Below, piece by piece: positions 16,357-24,589 of a DNA stretch of 54,459 bases; within the stretch, counting starts at the first letter, position 1; each line of letters opens with the position of its first letter. The notes beneath the pieces are model-generated. The model saw only the letters and a list, made by a program, of their open reading frames with translations. It did not search any database and was not told where the DNA came from. This DNA comes from an uncultured Bacteroidia bacterium (GTDB taxonomy: Bacteria > Bacteroidota > Bacteroidia > Bacteroidales > F082): the NCBI GenBank assembly GCA_902794155.1, contig CADBGN010000026.1, positions 1 to 54,459 on the forward strand, written 5' to 3'. The position numbers and the translations under genes are program-made.

Positions 16357-17867
16357 TTGAAAAAGATTAAAACTGCTTTAATATCAGTATTTTATAAAAC
16401 GGGCATCGACACCATCGTTTGAAGCAAAATGGCGTACAGATATACTCCACGGGAGGCACGTACGATTTCATCAAGCCGCTTGACCCCTCAGTGAAGACCG
16501 TCGAGTCACTCACGGGCTATCCGTCCATCTTGGGCGGTCGCGTGAAGACTTTGCACCCCAAGGTATTTGGTGGCATCCTGGGTCGCACCCAGCTTGAATC
16601 AGACCAGAAGGAGATGCAGGAATATGACATCCCGCCGTTCGACCTTGTCATCGTCGACCTCTATCCTTTTGAGGAAACAGTGGCCAGCACCGACGACGCC
16701 AGCAAGATCATCGAGAAGATCGACATCGGTGGCATCTCGCTCATTCGCGCAGGCGCAAAGAATTTCAACGATGTACTCATCGTGCCCTCACAGAAATACT
16801 ATGGGGAACTTATCCAGCTGCTCAAAGACCAGCAGGGTGAGACCTCTATCGACGACCGCCGTCGTTTTGCGGCCTACGCCTTTGGCGTGAGCTCGCACTA
16901 CGACAGTGCCATCATGAATTGGTTTGTGAAAGATGACGACAACAAGCCGCTGCGTATCACCGAAGAGGAAGGCACCACTTTGCGTTACGGCGAGAACCCG
17001 CACCAGAGAGGCACCTTCTATGGCGACTTGGATGCCATGTTCGAGAAACTGCACGGCAAAGAGTTGTCGTACAACAACCTACTTGACCTCGATGCGGGCC
17101 TCAACCTCATCCGTGAGTTTGACGAGCCCACTTTCGCCATCCTCAAGCACAACAATCCTTGCGGTTTGGCCTGTCGCTCGACCGTCAAGGAGGCATACGT
17201 CGACGCATTGGCGGGTGATCCTGTCTCGGCCTTCGGCGGCGTGCTGGTGTGTAATCGTCCCATCGACCTCGAAGCCGCCGAGGAGATCAACAAGCTCTTC
17301 ATTGAAGTCATCGTGGCGCCCAAGTATGAAGAAGGCGTGCTCGACCTGCTCTTCTCCAAGAAGAACCGCGTCGTGTTGCGTCTGAAAGCTGACCAATACA
17401 GACCCCAGACCGTGAAGACCGCCTTGAACGGCTATCTTGTGCAGGATCGCGATCTGCACACCGAGACCGCCGATGATTTCAAGGTCATCACCGAAAATGC
17501 ACCAACTGCAGAAGAGATAGAAGACATGGTTTTCGCCAATAAGATTGTGAAGCACAGCCGCAGCAATGCCATCGTGTTGACCAAAGGCAAACAACTCTTT
17601 GCTTCGGGTATCGGGCAAACTTCGCGTGTGGATGCCCTGCGCCAAGCCATTGAGAAGGCCAAGTCGTTCGATTTCGATCTGAAGGGTGCCGTTTTGGCCT
17701 CTGATGCCTTCTTCCCCTTCAAAGACTGCGTCGAGCTTGCCCACGAAGCCGGCATCAGCGCCATCGTGCAACCCGGCGGCTCAGTACGCGACCAAGAATC
17801 CATCAACTGCTGCAACGAAAACGGCATCGGTATGGTGTTTACGGGATATAGACATTTTAGACATTAA
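16357..17867 (+). pseudogene. purH: bifunctional AICAR transformylase/IMP cyclohydrolase, frameshifted near the N terminus
   Basis: The product catalyses the last two steps of IMP synthesis. The N terminus is LKKIKTALISVFYKTGIDTIV, read from a TTG at 16357 (written here for position, 21 codons), after which a TGA stops the frame at 16420. The rest of the protein continues in the -1 frame from a TTG at 16419 (KQNGVQIYSTGGTYDFI) to 17867, with intact MGS domain (GYPSILGGRVKTLHP) and transformylase motifs (KHNNPCG, AFGGVL, SDAFFPF, QPGGS). Family spacing suggests a loss of 7 nt, two residues plus one base, between Val and Leu. Either a real mutation or a consensus error; de novo purine synthesis would be affected if real. 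Confidence 0.85.
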
Positions 17868-17876
17868 CGAATGGTG

Positions 17877-17904
17877 GTAGAGACGCGGCGCGCCACGTCT
17901 CTAC
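17877..17904. repeat. GTAGAGACG-family palindrome downstream of purH
   Basis: GTAGAGACG (17877-17885) and CGTCTCTAC (17896-17904) flank C-GGCGCGCC-A. One mismatch interrupts an otherwise complete 28-bp palindrome. It starts 9 bp after the purH stop and could act as a transcript end. Confidence 0.85.
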
Positions 17905-17910
17905 AAAGGA

Positions 17911-17951
17911 ACAATTAACTGACAACTGAACAACTGACAACTAACAACTGA
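17911..17951 (+). repeat. degenerate CAACTGA heptamer tandem repeat before mreB
   Basis: About five units of CAACTGA/TAACTGA/CAACTAA follow each other with mostly 7-bp spacing. They end 5 bp before the mreB ATG at 17956. Confidence 0.75.
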
Positions 17952-17955
17952 AAAA

Positions 17956-18978
17956 ATGGGAGCATTTTCATTCCTCAATAAAGAAATCGCTATTGACCTA
18001 GGTACGGCCAACACGATTATCATATACAACGACAAGGTAGTCGTTGACGAGCCCTCCATCGTGGCCTTGCAGCGCGACACAAAGAAAATCATCGCCGTCG
18101 GCAAGCGCGCCATGATGATGCACGGCAAGACCCACGAGAACATCAAGACCATTCGCCCGCTGCGCGACGGCGTCATCGCCGACTTCCAAGCCGCAGAATA
18201 CATGATGCGCGAGATGATCAAGATGATCAATTTCAAGAACACCCTGTTCCCGCCCAGCCTGAAGATGGTCATCTGCATCCCTTCGGGTATTACCGAAGTG
18301 GAGGAGCGCGCCGTGAAGGACTCGGCCGAGCAGGCTGGCGCCAAGGAAGTGCGTCTGATCCACGAGCCTATGGCTGCCGCCATCGGTATCGGCATCGACG
18401 TGCTTGAGCCGACGGGTAACATGATTATCGACATCGGTGGCGGTACCTCCGAAATCGCCGTCATCGCCTTGGGTGGTATCGTCAACAACAAGTCCATCCG
18501 TATCGCTGGTGACGACTTCACCGCCGACATCGAAGAGTATATGCGCAAGCAGCACAACATCATCGTGGGTGAGCGCACCGCCGAACGCATCAAGATCGAA
18601 GTGGGTGCCGCCATCCCGCAACTCGATAATCCACCCGATGACTATGCCGTGCAAGGCCGTGACATGCTGACGGGTATCCCGAAGGAGATCCGCGTCAACT
18701 ATGCTGAGATCGCCCATTGCCTCGACAAGAGTATCATGAAGATCGAGACCGCTGTGCTGAACGCCTTGGAGCAGACTCCGCCAGAGTTGTCGGCTGATAT
18801 CTACCGCACGGGTATCTACCTCACTGGTGGTGGTGCCTTGCTGCGTGGCCTCGACAAGCGTCTCAACGCCAAGACCAAGTTGCCCATCCACGTGGCTGAA
18901 GACCCGCTGCGTGCCGTCGCCCGTGGCACTGGCATTGCCCTGAAGAACTTCGACAGATTCACCTTCTTGATCAAATAA
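17956..18978 (+). CDS. mreB: rod shape-determining protein MreB
   Basis: The 340-residue actin homologue has phosphate-1 motif DLGTANT, phosphate-2 motif DIGGGTSE and adenosine motif GGGALLRGLD. It polymerises under the inner membrane and guides cell-wall elongation. It starts the mreB-mreC-mreD cluster. The spacer to mreC is filled by an inverted heptamer repeat, and the leader carries another heptamer family. Codon use is GC-richer than in the surrounding secreted proteins, as expected for a highly expressed gene. Confidence 0.98.
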   Translation: MGAFSFLNKEIAIDLGTANTIIIYNDKVVVDEPSIVALQRDTKKIIAVGKRAMMMHGKTHENIKTIRPLRDGVIADFQAAEYMMREMIKMINFKNTLFPPSLKMVICIPSGITEVEERAVKDSAEQAGAKEVRLIHEPMAAAIGIGIDVLEPTGNMIIDIGGGTSEIAVIALGGIVNNKSIRIAGDDFTADIEEYMRKQHNIIVGERTAERIKIEVGAAIPQLDNPPDDYAVQGRDMLTGIPKEIRVNYAEIAHCLDKSIMKIETAVLNALEQTPPELSADIYRTGIYLTGGGALLRGLDKRLNAKTKLPIHVAEDPLRAVARGTGIALKNFDRFTFLIK

Positions 18979-19077
18979 ATGCTGAATGATGAATGCGGAA
19001 TGCTGAATGGTGTTGTATCACGACATTGACTTCGTCGAATCATCGATTTCTGCATTCCACATTCCGCATTCCGAATT
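18976..19077. repeat. GAATGCT-family heptamer inverted repeat between mreB and mreC
   Basis: The left arm (18978-19010) is made of GAATGCT/GAATGAT/GAATGCG units. The right arm (19050-19077) is made of the complementary CATTCCG/CATTCCA units. A 39-bp spacer separates them. It begins at the mreB stop codon and ends 6 bp before the mreC ATG, so the folded RNA would occupy the whole intercistronic region. Confidence 0.85.
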
Positions 19078-19083
19078 AAAGAA

Positions 19084-19899
19084 ATGAACAATCTTCGGCG
19101 TTTCATTCTGAAATATCACTTCGTCATCTTGTTCATCCTGCTCGAGGTGATTTCCATTTTGTTGCTCGCCAACAGCCAACGCTTTCACCGCAACCGCTTG
19201 GTGAACACCACCAACGATGCCGTGGGCAAGGTCTATGAGTGGAGCAGCGAGGTGAGCAACTATTTCCGTCTCAACAATGCCAACAAGCAACTGGCCGAAG
19301 AGAACGCCATGCTCCGCCAACAACTGTCGGTGGTTTACGACACTACAACCTGCACCTACGACATCACCAAAGGCGACACCTTATTTAAATATATCCCTGC
19401 CCAGGTTGTCAACAACAGTACCAACCAGGTCAACAACTACATCATCATCAACAAGGGTTCGCTTGATGGCATTGAGCGCGACATGAGCGTCATCTCCACT
19501 GATGGCATCGTTGGTGTGGTCACAGATGTGAGCCGCCATTATGCCTCCATCATGAGCCTGTTGCACAGCAAGTCGGTGGTGGGCGTGCGTATCAAGGAAA
19601 GCCAAGAACTCGCCAGCCTGAAATGGCAAACCAACAACTATCGCTATGGCATGGTGGAGGATATTCCTACGCACATCCTCTTGCAGAAGGGTGATACCAT
19701 CTTGACCAGTTCACATTCCTATATCTTCCCCGAAGACTTGATGGTGGGAACAGTGGAGGAGTTTTACCCGACAGCCGTCGATGCCTTGAACAAGGCAAAG
19801 GTCAGGTTTTCAACCGACTTTGCCACGTTGAGGCACGTCTATGTGATTAAAGATTTGCACAAACCCGAGCTTGATTCGCTCAAAGCCAGACTCCAATGA
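19084..19899 (+). CDS. mreC: rod shape-determining protein MreC
   Basis: The 271-residue protein has one N-terminal membrane helix (HFVILFILLEVISILLL), a coiled coil around residues 55-80 and the periplasmic MreC beta domain (GIVGVVTDVSRHYASIMSLL). It links MreB to the periplasmic elongation machinery. It follows mreB and overlaps the start region of mreD closely: the stop TGA at 19897-19899 is 1 bp from the mreD ATG, so translational coupling is likely. Confidence 0.95.
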   Translation: MNNLRRFILKYHFVILFILLEVISILLLANSQRFHRNRLVNTTNDAVGKVYEWSSEVSNYFRLNNANKQLAEENAMLRQQLSVVYDTTTCTYDITKGDTLFKYIPAQVVNNSTNQVNNYIIINKGSLDGIERDMSVISTDGIVGVVTDVSRHYASIMSLLHSKSVVGVRIKESQELASLKWQTNNYRYGMVEDIPTHILLQKGDTILTSSHSYIFPEDLMVGTVEEFYPTAVDALNKAKVRFSTDFATLRHVYVIKDLHKPELDSLKARLQ

Positions 19900-19900
19900 T

Positions 19901-20416
19901 ATGAACAAGACCGTGCTACAAATCATCCGTTTCGTCGTGCTCGTGCTCCTTCAGGTGCTGGTCATCAACCATATCCGCCTTGGAGGGTATGTGCATCCTT
20001 ATATATATTTGGTTTTTGTCATGCTGTTACCCTTTAGCACACCAAAATGGCAATTGTTGGTATTGGGTTTCGCTATTGGGCTGACCATAGATCTGTTTAC
20101 TGGTACACCTGGACTTCACGCTGGCGCCACCACTTTGATGGCGTTTAGTCGTCCGTCGATTATCAAGTTGATTTCGGGCAACCAGAAATTCGAAAACATT
20201 ACCGAGCCCAATATCAGTCAGTTGGGCGGACTATGGTTTTTCCGTTATGCGCTGTTCTTGGTGCTCATCCATCATTTTACGCTGTTTTTCCTTGAGTCGT
20301 TTAGCTTCAGGCTCATCGGCCAGGTTTTGTTGCGCATTCTGCTCAGCGTGCCCGTCTCCCTCTTCCTTATCATGATGATTATGTATATCTTCAAATCTGA
20401 AAAGAAAAGAGAATAA
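19901..20416 (+). CDS. mreD: rod shape-determining protein MreD
   Basis: The 171-residue hydrophobic protein has about five membrane helices (IIRFVVLVLLQVLVINHI near the start) and the conserved GLTIDLFTGTPGLHAGATTL segment. The start ATG at 19901 is chosen because it lies 1 bp after the mreC stop. The longer frame upstream would overlap mreC. No rodA or pbp2 follows; a lipoprotein gene begins 20 bp later. Confidence 0.93.
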   Translation: MNKTVLQIIRFVVLVLLQVLVINHIRLGGYVHPYIYLVFVMLLPFSTPKWQLLVLGFAIGLTIDLFTGTPGLHAGATTLMAFSRPSIIKLISGNQKFENITEPNISQLGGLWFFRYALFLVLIHHFTLFFLESFSFRLIGQVLLRILLSVPVSLFLIMMIMYIFKSEKKRE

Positions 20417-20436
20417 ATATAAACAACTGATTTACA

Positions 20437-21525
20437 ATGAAAAAAAACTTGTTATTCCTGCTTGCACTCGCGTTTGGTTTGACTGCCTGCAACGAGAGTG
20501 CCGATAGTTTTAAGGTCAATGTCAGCTTGGTCAATGCCAATGCAAAAACTGTTTATTTGCAGAAGTTTGTCAACAATGAACCAGTTATCATCGACTCGGC
20601 TGTTGTTAATAATGACCAAGCCGTGTTGACAGCGCCACTCGACAATCCGCAAATTCTTTATGCCTTGAAGGTCAAAGGCAGAAAAGGCGCGATGCCGTTC
20701 TTTGCCGACAACAAGGATGTTGTGTTTGTGGGCGATATGGAAAATCCGCAAGATGTAGAAATCATGGCTTCGGAAACCCAAGCCGAGTTGGATGCCTATA
20801 ACAAACAGGTGAGCCAATTCGACAAACAAATCACAGAGCTTTATGTTGCGATGCAGCAGGCCTTTAACAACGAAGACTCAATCCAAATGGACTCGCTCAA
20901 CAAGGTTGGTACGGCACTGATGGAACGGCAGGACAATTTCCGTGACGAGTACATCAAAGCTCACCCCGAGAGCTTTGTCGCGCATTACATTCTCGATGGC
21001 GTGAAGCAGGACTATCCTGTCGACCAGCTGAAGGAAATGGTGGGTGCTTTCACCACCGAATCCATCTATCGTGACCACCTCAATGAATATATCGCCTCAC
21101 AGGAACGCTTGGAGATAGGTCAGTCATTCATCGACTTCACCTTGTCGACCAAGGCTGGCGAGAAAGTCAGTCTTGCCGAGGTCATTGCCAAAAACAAGAT
21201 CACGATGGTCGACTTCTGGGCTTCTTGGTGCGGTCCTTGCCGTCATGAAAACCCCGTTGTGAAAGCCGCTTATGAGAAATTCCATGAGCTTGGCTTCGAT
21301 GTTCTCAGCGTTAGTGTCGACCAGGACGAAGCCGCTTGGCTGAAAGCCGTCGAAGAAGACGAACTGCCTTGGACGCAGGTGCGCGACAGCGAAAACAAAG
21401 CCAGCCAAGACTATATGATTTATTATATCCCTGCCAATTTCCTTTACGACCAGACTGGCACCATGGTGGCGAAAGGCTTGAGAGGCGAGGACTTGGAGGC
21501 TAAACTTTCGGAACTGCTTAAATAA
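20437..21525 (+). CDS. TlpA-like thioredoxin-fold lipoprotein with DUF4369-type N-domain
   Basis: The 362-residue protein has a lipoprotein signal (LAFGLTACNE, lipidated Cys18), an N-terminal DUF4369-like beta domain (residues 25-110), a helical linker and a C-terminal TlpA/ResA-type thioredoxin domain with active site WCGPC (Cys265, Cys268). Such proteins reduce periplasmic disulfides or serve in stress responses in Bacteroidota. It is followed by a paralogue, with an inverted heptamer element between them. Confidence 0.9.
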   Translation: MKKNLLFLLALAFGLTACNESADSFKVNVSLVNANAKTVYLQKFVNNEPVIIDSAVVNNDQAVLTAPLDNPQILYALKVKGRKGAMPFFADNKDVVFVGDMENPQDVEIMASETQAELDAYNKQVSQFDKQITELYVAMQQAFNNEDSIQMDSLNKVGTALMERQDNFRDEYIKAHPESFVAHYILDGVKQDYPVDQLKEMVGAFTTESIYRDHLNEYIASQERLEIGQSFIDFTLSTKAGEKVSLAEVIAKNKITMVDFWASWCGPCRHENPVVKAAYEKFHELGFDVLSVSVDQDEAAWLKAVEEDELPWTQVRDSENKASQDYMIYYIPANFLYDQTGTMVAKGLRGEDLEAKLSELLK

Positions 21526-21612
21526 TGAGGAATGCTGAATGAGGAATGAGGAATGCTGAATGGCCTATTGGAGTCAATAATACAGCATTCAGCATTCAAC
21601 ATTCAGCATTCA
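21526..21612. repeat. GAATGCT-family heptamer inverted repeat with conserved core
   Basis: The left arm (21526-21562) consists of GAATGCT/GAATGAG units. The right arm (21582-21612) consists of AGCATTC/AACATTC units. The core CCTATTGGAGTCAATAA can form an apical TATTG/CAATA hairpin. Nearly the same core is found in the copy inside cysQ (23921-23937). It lies between two paralogous genes and ends 19 bp before the second ATG. Confidence 0.88.
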
Positions 21613-21630
21613 AAAACAAGATCTCACGCT

Positions 21631-22674
21631 ATGAAGACAAAACTTATACTATTTGGTGCACTTGCCCTCGGGCTCTTCGCCTGCACATCAACCCCTAAGA
21701 CAAAGACCTTCAAGGTCAATGTGAACCTCGCCAATGCCGACGGAAAGATGGTCTATCTGCAAAAGGACGGTCAAACGCTGGATTCGGCAGTGATTGCCAA
21801 TTGGGATGCCGTGTTTGAGACCCCAAAATGTGAAGACAACGAGATGTACGGCATTATGCTGCAAGGCTGGCGTCGTCCTTTCCCGTTCTTTACCGACAAT
21901 GTGGACGTGACCCTCGAAGGCGATGCGCAAAATCCCAACGCCATCTTGGTGAAAGGCTCGGAGTCGCAAGACCGACTTAACGCCTTCACTCAGAGCTATA
22001 ACGCGCTTGAGGAGAAATTGGAGGCCGACAGCACGATGGTCCAAGTCGATAAGGACGAGGTCCTGAAGATGCAATGCTTCGATTATGTGTGGGAAAACCC
22101 CACCGACCCCGTGGCGCATTATGTGCTTTATCGCTACAAATGGGCCTTCGGCCCTTGCGAACTGCGCACGATGATCGACAACATCCATCATGCCGACAGC
22201 ACGCTCAGTACCGCCAACCTGAAACTTGCCGAGGAATATGTAGAGAAGCAAGAACGCGTGCAAGCGGGCCAGCCTATCATCGACTTCACTCAAAACGATG
22301 CTGACGGCAACCCTGTGACGCTTTCACAGTTGGCCGACGGCAAACTCCTGCTCGTCGACTTCTGGGCTTCGTGGTGTCCCGACTGCCGCAAGGCCAATCC
22401 CGATGTGGTGGCGGCTTACCAAAAATACCACGACCAAGGTTTTGACGTGCTTGGTGTGTCGTTCGACACCGAGAAGGAGAAATGGCTTGCTGCCATCGAA
22501 AAGGACGGCTTGACTTGGACTCACGTCTCTGACCTGCAAGGCTGGAACAACGCTGCCGGTGCCTTGTATGCCATCTCCTTCATCCCGCAAAATGCCCTTA
22601 TCAAGGACGGAAAGATCGTCGCCCGCAATTTGGAAGGGGAGGAGTTGATGGAGGAGATCGGAAGGCAGCTGTAG
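21631..22674 (+). CDS. TlpA-like thioredoxin-fold lipoprotein with CPDC active site
   Basis: The 347-residue paralogue of the preceding protein has a lipoprotein signal (LGLFACTS, Cys17), a DUF4369-like domain and a thioredoxin domain with active site WCPDC (Cys249, Cys252) instead of CGPC. The changed dipeptide should shift redox potential. The start ATG at 21631 is chosen because the signal peptide begins there; upstream codons belong to the heptamer repeat. Tandem duplication with active-site divergence suggests different electron partners. Confidence 0.9.
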   Translation: MKTKLILFGALALGLFACTSTPKTKTFKVNVNLANADGKMVYLQKDGQTLDSAVIANWDAVFETPKCEDNEMYGIMLQGWRRPFPFFTDNVDVTLEGDAQNPNAILVKGSESQDRLNAFTQSYNALEEKLEADSTMVQVDKDEVLKMQCFDYVWENPTDPVAHYVLYRYKWAFGPCELRTMIDNIHHADSTLSTANLKLAEEYVEKQERVQAGQPIIDFTQNDADGNPVTLSQLADGKLLLVDFWASWCPDCRKANPDVVAAYQKYHDQGFDVLGVSFDTEKEKWLAAIEKDGLTWTHVSDLQGWNNAAGALYAISFIPQNALIKDGKIVARNLEGEELMEEIGRQL

Positions 22675-22677
22675 CCT

Positions 22678-23514
22678 TTATTCTTGATGCGCTTTTAAGC
22701 TATCAAGCTGTTTTTTATAGACATCTAAAGTGTAAAGGTCTTCTGGCTTGAGTGCTGGAGTGTAGGAATCGTCACTGATAGGAGCTTGCTCTTCAATGAC
22801 GATTTCTTTATGGTATTCATCCATAAAAACTTTCAATTCTTGCTCGGAGATGCCCATTACACTCATGTTCTGCTTGTTGGTGTAGCGCATGTATTCGGCC
22901 TGGTAATGCAGCCAGCAGAGCCAGTTGTGCTTCATCACCATCGTTTGGCGCACATTGTTGTTTCGCAACCATTTTGTGCATGTATATTTTCCTGGATGTT
23001 GTTCGGGGTTTCCGCTGATATCATCGAAGATTTTCTCTTCCTCTTTCACTCTGTTATTCCAGTAATCCTCAATATTGTGCATTCTTGTAAAGCAGTCACC
23101 GACATTGTTTATAAACTGGAAATTACCCAAGTTTTTCCAAGTTTCTAGATTGTTGGAAAAAATGTTCTCAGCTGCTTTGTCAAAAGAGACAAAGCTGTTG
23201 CTTATGGCATCAAAAACCAATTCCTGTAGCGTTTCTCTAGGCATCAGTTCCAGTTCGTCGACAGGCACACTGAGAAGCCACGCACAAAGCGAGTCGCAAT
23301 GCTGTTGTTGTACAACAATTTCGTCGATACCGTTGGCAAAGTCCTCTATGGTACCCATCACCATAAGAGCCGAAAGCCTGCGGTCGTTGGCCCGTTCCCT
23401 GAGTTCAAGCATCATACTCGTTCCGATGGTAAGCACCAAAGAGATGGTGGTACCGATGATAATCATTCCTATTTGTTTCCAAAAACCAATATGTTTTTTT
23501 AAATCTAATTTCAT
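22678..23514 (-). CDS. unknown protein with N-terminal membrane anchor
   Basis: The 278-residue protein has one membrane helix at residues 13-35 (IGMIIIGTTISLVLTIGTSM) and a helical, charged remainder with several Trp and Cys residues. It starts at ATG 23512-23514; the longer frame has no good start. A -7 element TATTTTTG on the minus strand (23546-23553) gives a leader of about 30 nt. It is on the same strand as and downstream of cysQ. The family resembles DUF-type single-pass proteins of Bacteroidota, but I cannot name it. Confidence 0.7.
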   Translation of the reverse strand: MKLDLKKHIGFWKQIGMIIIGTTISLVLTIGTSMMLELRERANDRRLSALMVMGTIEDFANGIDEIVVQQQHCDSLCAWLLSVPVDELELMPRETLQELVFDAISNSFVSFDKAAENIFSNNLETWKNLGNFQFINNVGDCFTRMHNIEDYWNNRVKEEEKIFDDISGNPEQHPGKYTCTKWLRNNNVRQTMVMKHNWLCWLHYQAEYMRYTNKQNMSVMGISEQELKVFMDEYHKEIVIEEQAPISDDSYTPALKPEDLYTLDVYKKQLDSLKAHQE

Positions 23515-23556
23515 GTGTTTCGGATGTTTTGCTTTTTTATGGTTGCAAAAATACAA

Positions 23557-24330
23557 CTAATATGCCCACGCTACAAAAGGTGGGTTGGGATAATCTTCTT
23601 TACTATATTCCAAAGGTTGTCCATCGCTGATGCGGAGTACCTTGCCGCCAGCGGCGCGAAGAATGGCATCGGCAGCTGCGGTGTCCCATTCCTTGGTCTT
23701 GCTGTAGCAGACATAGACGTCGGCGCTGCCTTCTGCCAGACGGGCGAATTTTAGGCTGCTGCCTTGCGTGTCGATGACGAGGTTGGGATGGGCGGGACGC
23801 AATACCTTATTAATATATGCATCCACCTCGGGCGTGCGGTGGGATCTGCTGACTAATACCGTAAATGGTCGTTCTTTTTTAATGCTGAATGCGGAATTAT
23901 GAATGCTGAATGCTGAATGACCTATCGGGGGCAATAATTCAGCATTCCGCATTTCGCATTCCGCATTCCACATTCTATCAAGTACTGGCGCATAAATCAC
24001 GCCCAGAACGGGTTGTTTGTCGTCAATCAATGCGATGTTGACCGTGAATTCGCCGTTGCGGTTCACAAATTCAACCGTACCATCCAAAGGGTCGACAAGC
24101 CAATACCGCTTGAATTGCGAACGGTCAGGAGGCAAATCTTCTTCACTTACAAAAGGAATACCTGTCGGTTTCAAGATTTCCTTGATGATATTGCTGGCTC
24201 GGAGATCGGCTTGAGTCACGGGCGAGTCATCGTCTTTGGTGTAGACCTCGAAAGGCTGGGCATAGACTTCCATGATGGCCTTTCCGGCTTCGAGAGCAGC
24301 ATGTTGGGCTAATTCTAGTAGTTGTTTCAT
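23557..24330 (-). CDS. cysQ: 3'(2'),5'-bisphosphate nucleotidase CysQ with repeat-encoded insertion
   Basis: The 257-residue inositol-monophosphatase-fold enzyme converts PAP to AMP. Metal-site motifs are SEEDLP (62-67), WLVDPLDGTVEF (77-88) and the C-terminal EWDTAAADAI. Residues about 119-150 (RMWNAECEMRNAELLPPIGH, then SAFSIHNSAFSI) are not CysQ sequence but a translated GAATGCT-family inverted repeat (23881-23976). They stand where the family has a beta-hairpin containing a WGxxGxGAF-like segment. The frame stays open throughout. Activity is uncertain, but the metal ligands are untouched. A -7 element ends 5 nt before the ATG, so the mRNA may be leaderless. Confidence 0.9.
   Translation of the reverse strand: MKQLLELAQHAALEAGKAIMEVYAQPFEVYTKDDDSPVTQADLRASNIIKEILKPTGIPFVSEEDLPPDRSQFKRYWLVDPLDGTVEFVNRNGEFTVNIALIDDKQPVLGVIYAPVLDRMWNAECEMRNAELLPPIGHSAFSIHNSAFSIKKERPFTVLVSRSHRTPEVDAYINKVLRPAHPNLVIDTQGSSLKFARLAEGSADVYVCYSKTKEWDTAAADAILRAAGGKVLRISDGQPLEYSKEDYPNPPFVAWAY
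23881..23976. repeat. GAATGCT-family heptamer inverted repeat inside cysQ
   Basis: The left arm (23881-23920) is built of GAATGCT/GAATGCG/GAATTAT units. The right arm (23937-23976) is built of AGCATTC/CGCATTC/CACATTC units. The core CCTATCGGGGGCAATAA matches the core of the element at 21526-21612. All of it is translated as part of cysQ. Confidence 0.92.
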
Positions 24331-24334
24331 GGTG

Positions 24335-24342
24335 CAAAGATA
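24335..24342 (-). promoter_or_regulatory. cysQ -7 element adjacent to the start codon
   Basis: On the minus strand TATCTTTG is followed by CACC and the ATG. Transcription should start about 5 nt after the element, which places it at or next to the start codon. Confidence 0.6.
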
Positions 24343-24356
24343 GTTTTTTTATTGCT

Positions 24357-24455
24357 TTTGGCTACTGGCTACTGGCTATTGGCAGCTTTTGCATAACTAT
24401 TACGTATAGTTCATATAAGAAAGCTGCCAGAAGCCAGAGGCCAAAAGCCAATAGC
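24357..24455. repeat. TGGCTAT-family heptamer inverted repeat
   Basis: The left arm (24357-24390) is TGGCTAC-TGGCTAC-TGGCTAT-TGGCAGC. The right arm (24420-24455) is the complement with drift (GCTGCCA-GAAGCCA-GAGGCCA). The core AACTATTACGTATAGTT is itself nearly palindromic. It lies between the divergent cysQ and topA genes. Confidence 0.88.
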
Positions 24456-24510
24456 ATATTTATAATACTGAAAACCAATGATATAATAAAAAACTTTCAA
24501 AAAAATTAGC

Positions 24511-24538
24511 TTTGTCAACTTTTATTCCACTAATTTTG
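24511..24538 (+). promoter_or_regulatory. topA promoter
   Basis: TTTG (24511-24514) as -33 and TAATTTTG (24531-24538) as -7 match the Bacteroidota promoter with correct spacing. The leader is about 45 nt. Confidence 0.65.
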
Positions 24539-24589
24539 CACGCGCAAATTGGGGGTTGCAGGTGCACCCTTTAGCGTAAAAATGAGAAT

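Noticed and set aside
21553-21630. Longer N terminus for the second TlpA-like protein
   Set aside because: These codons are the translated heptamer repeat; the lipoprotein signal begins at 21631.
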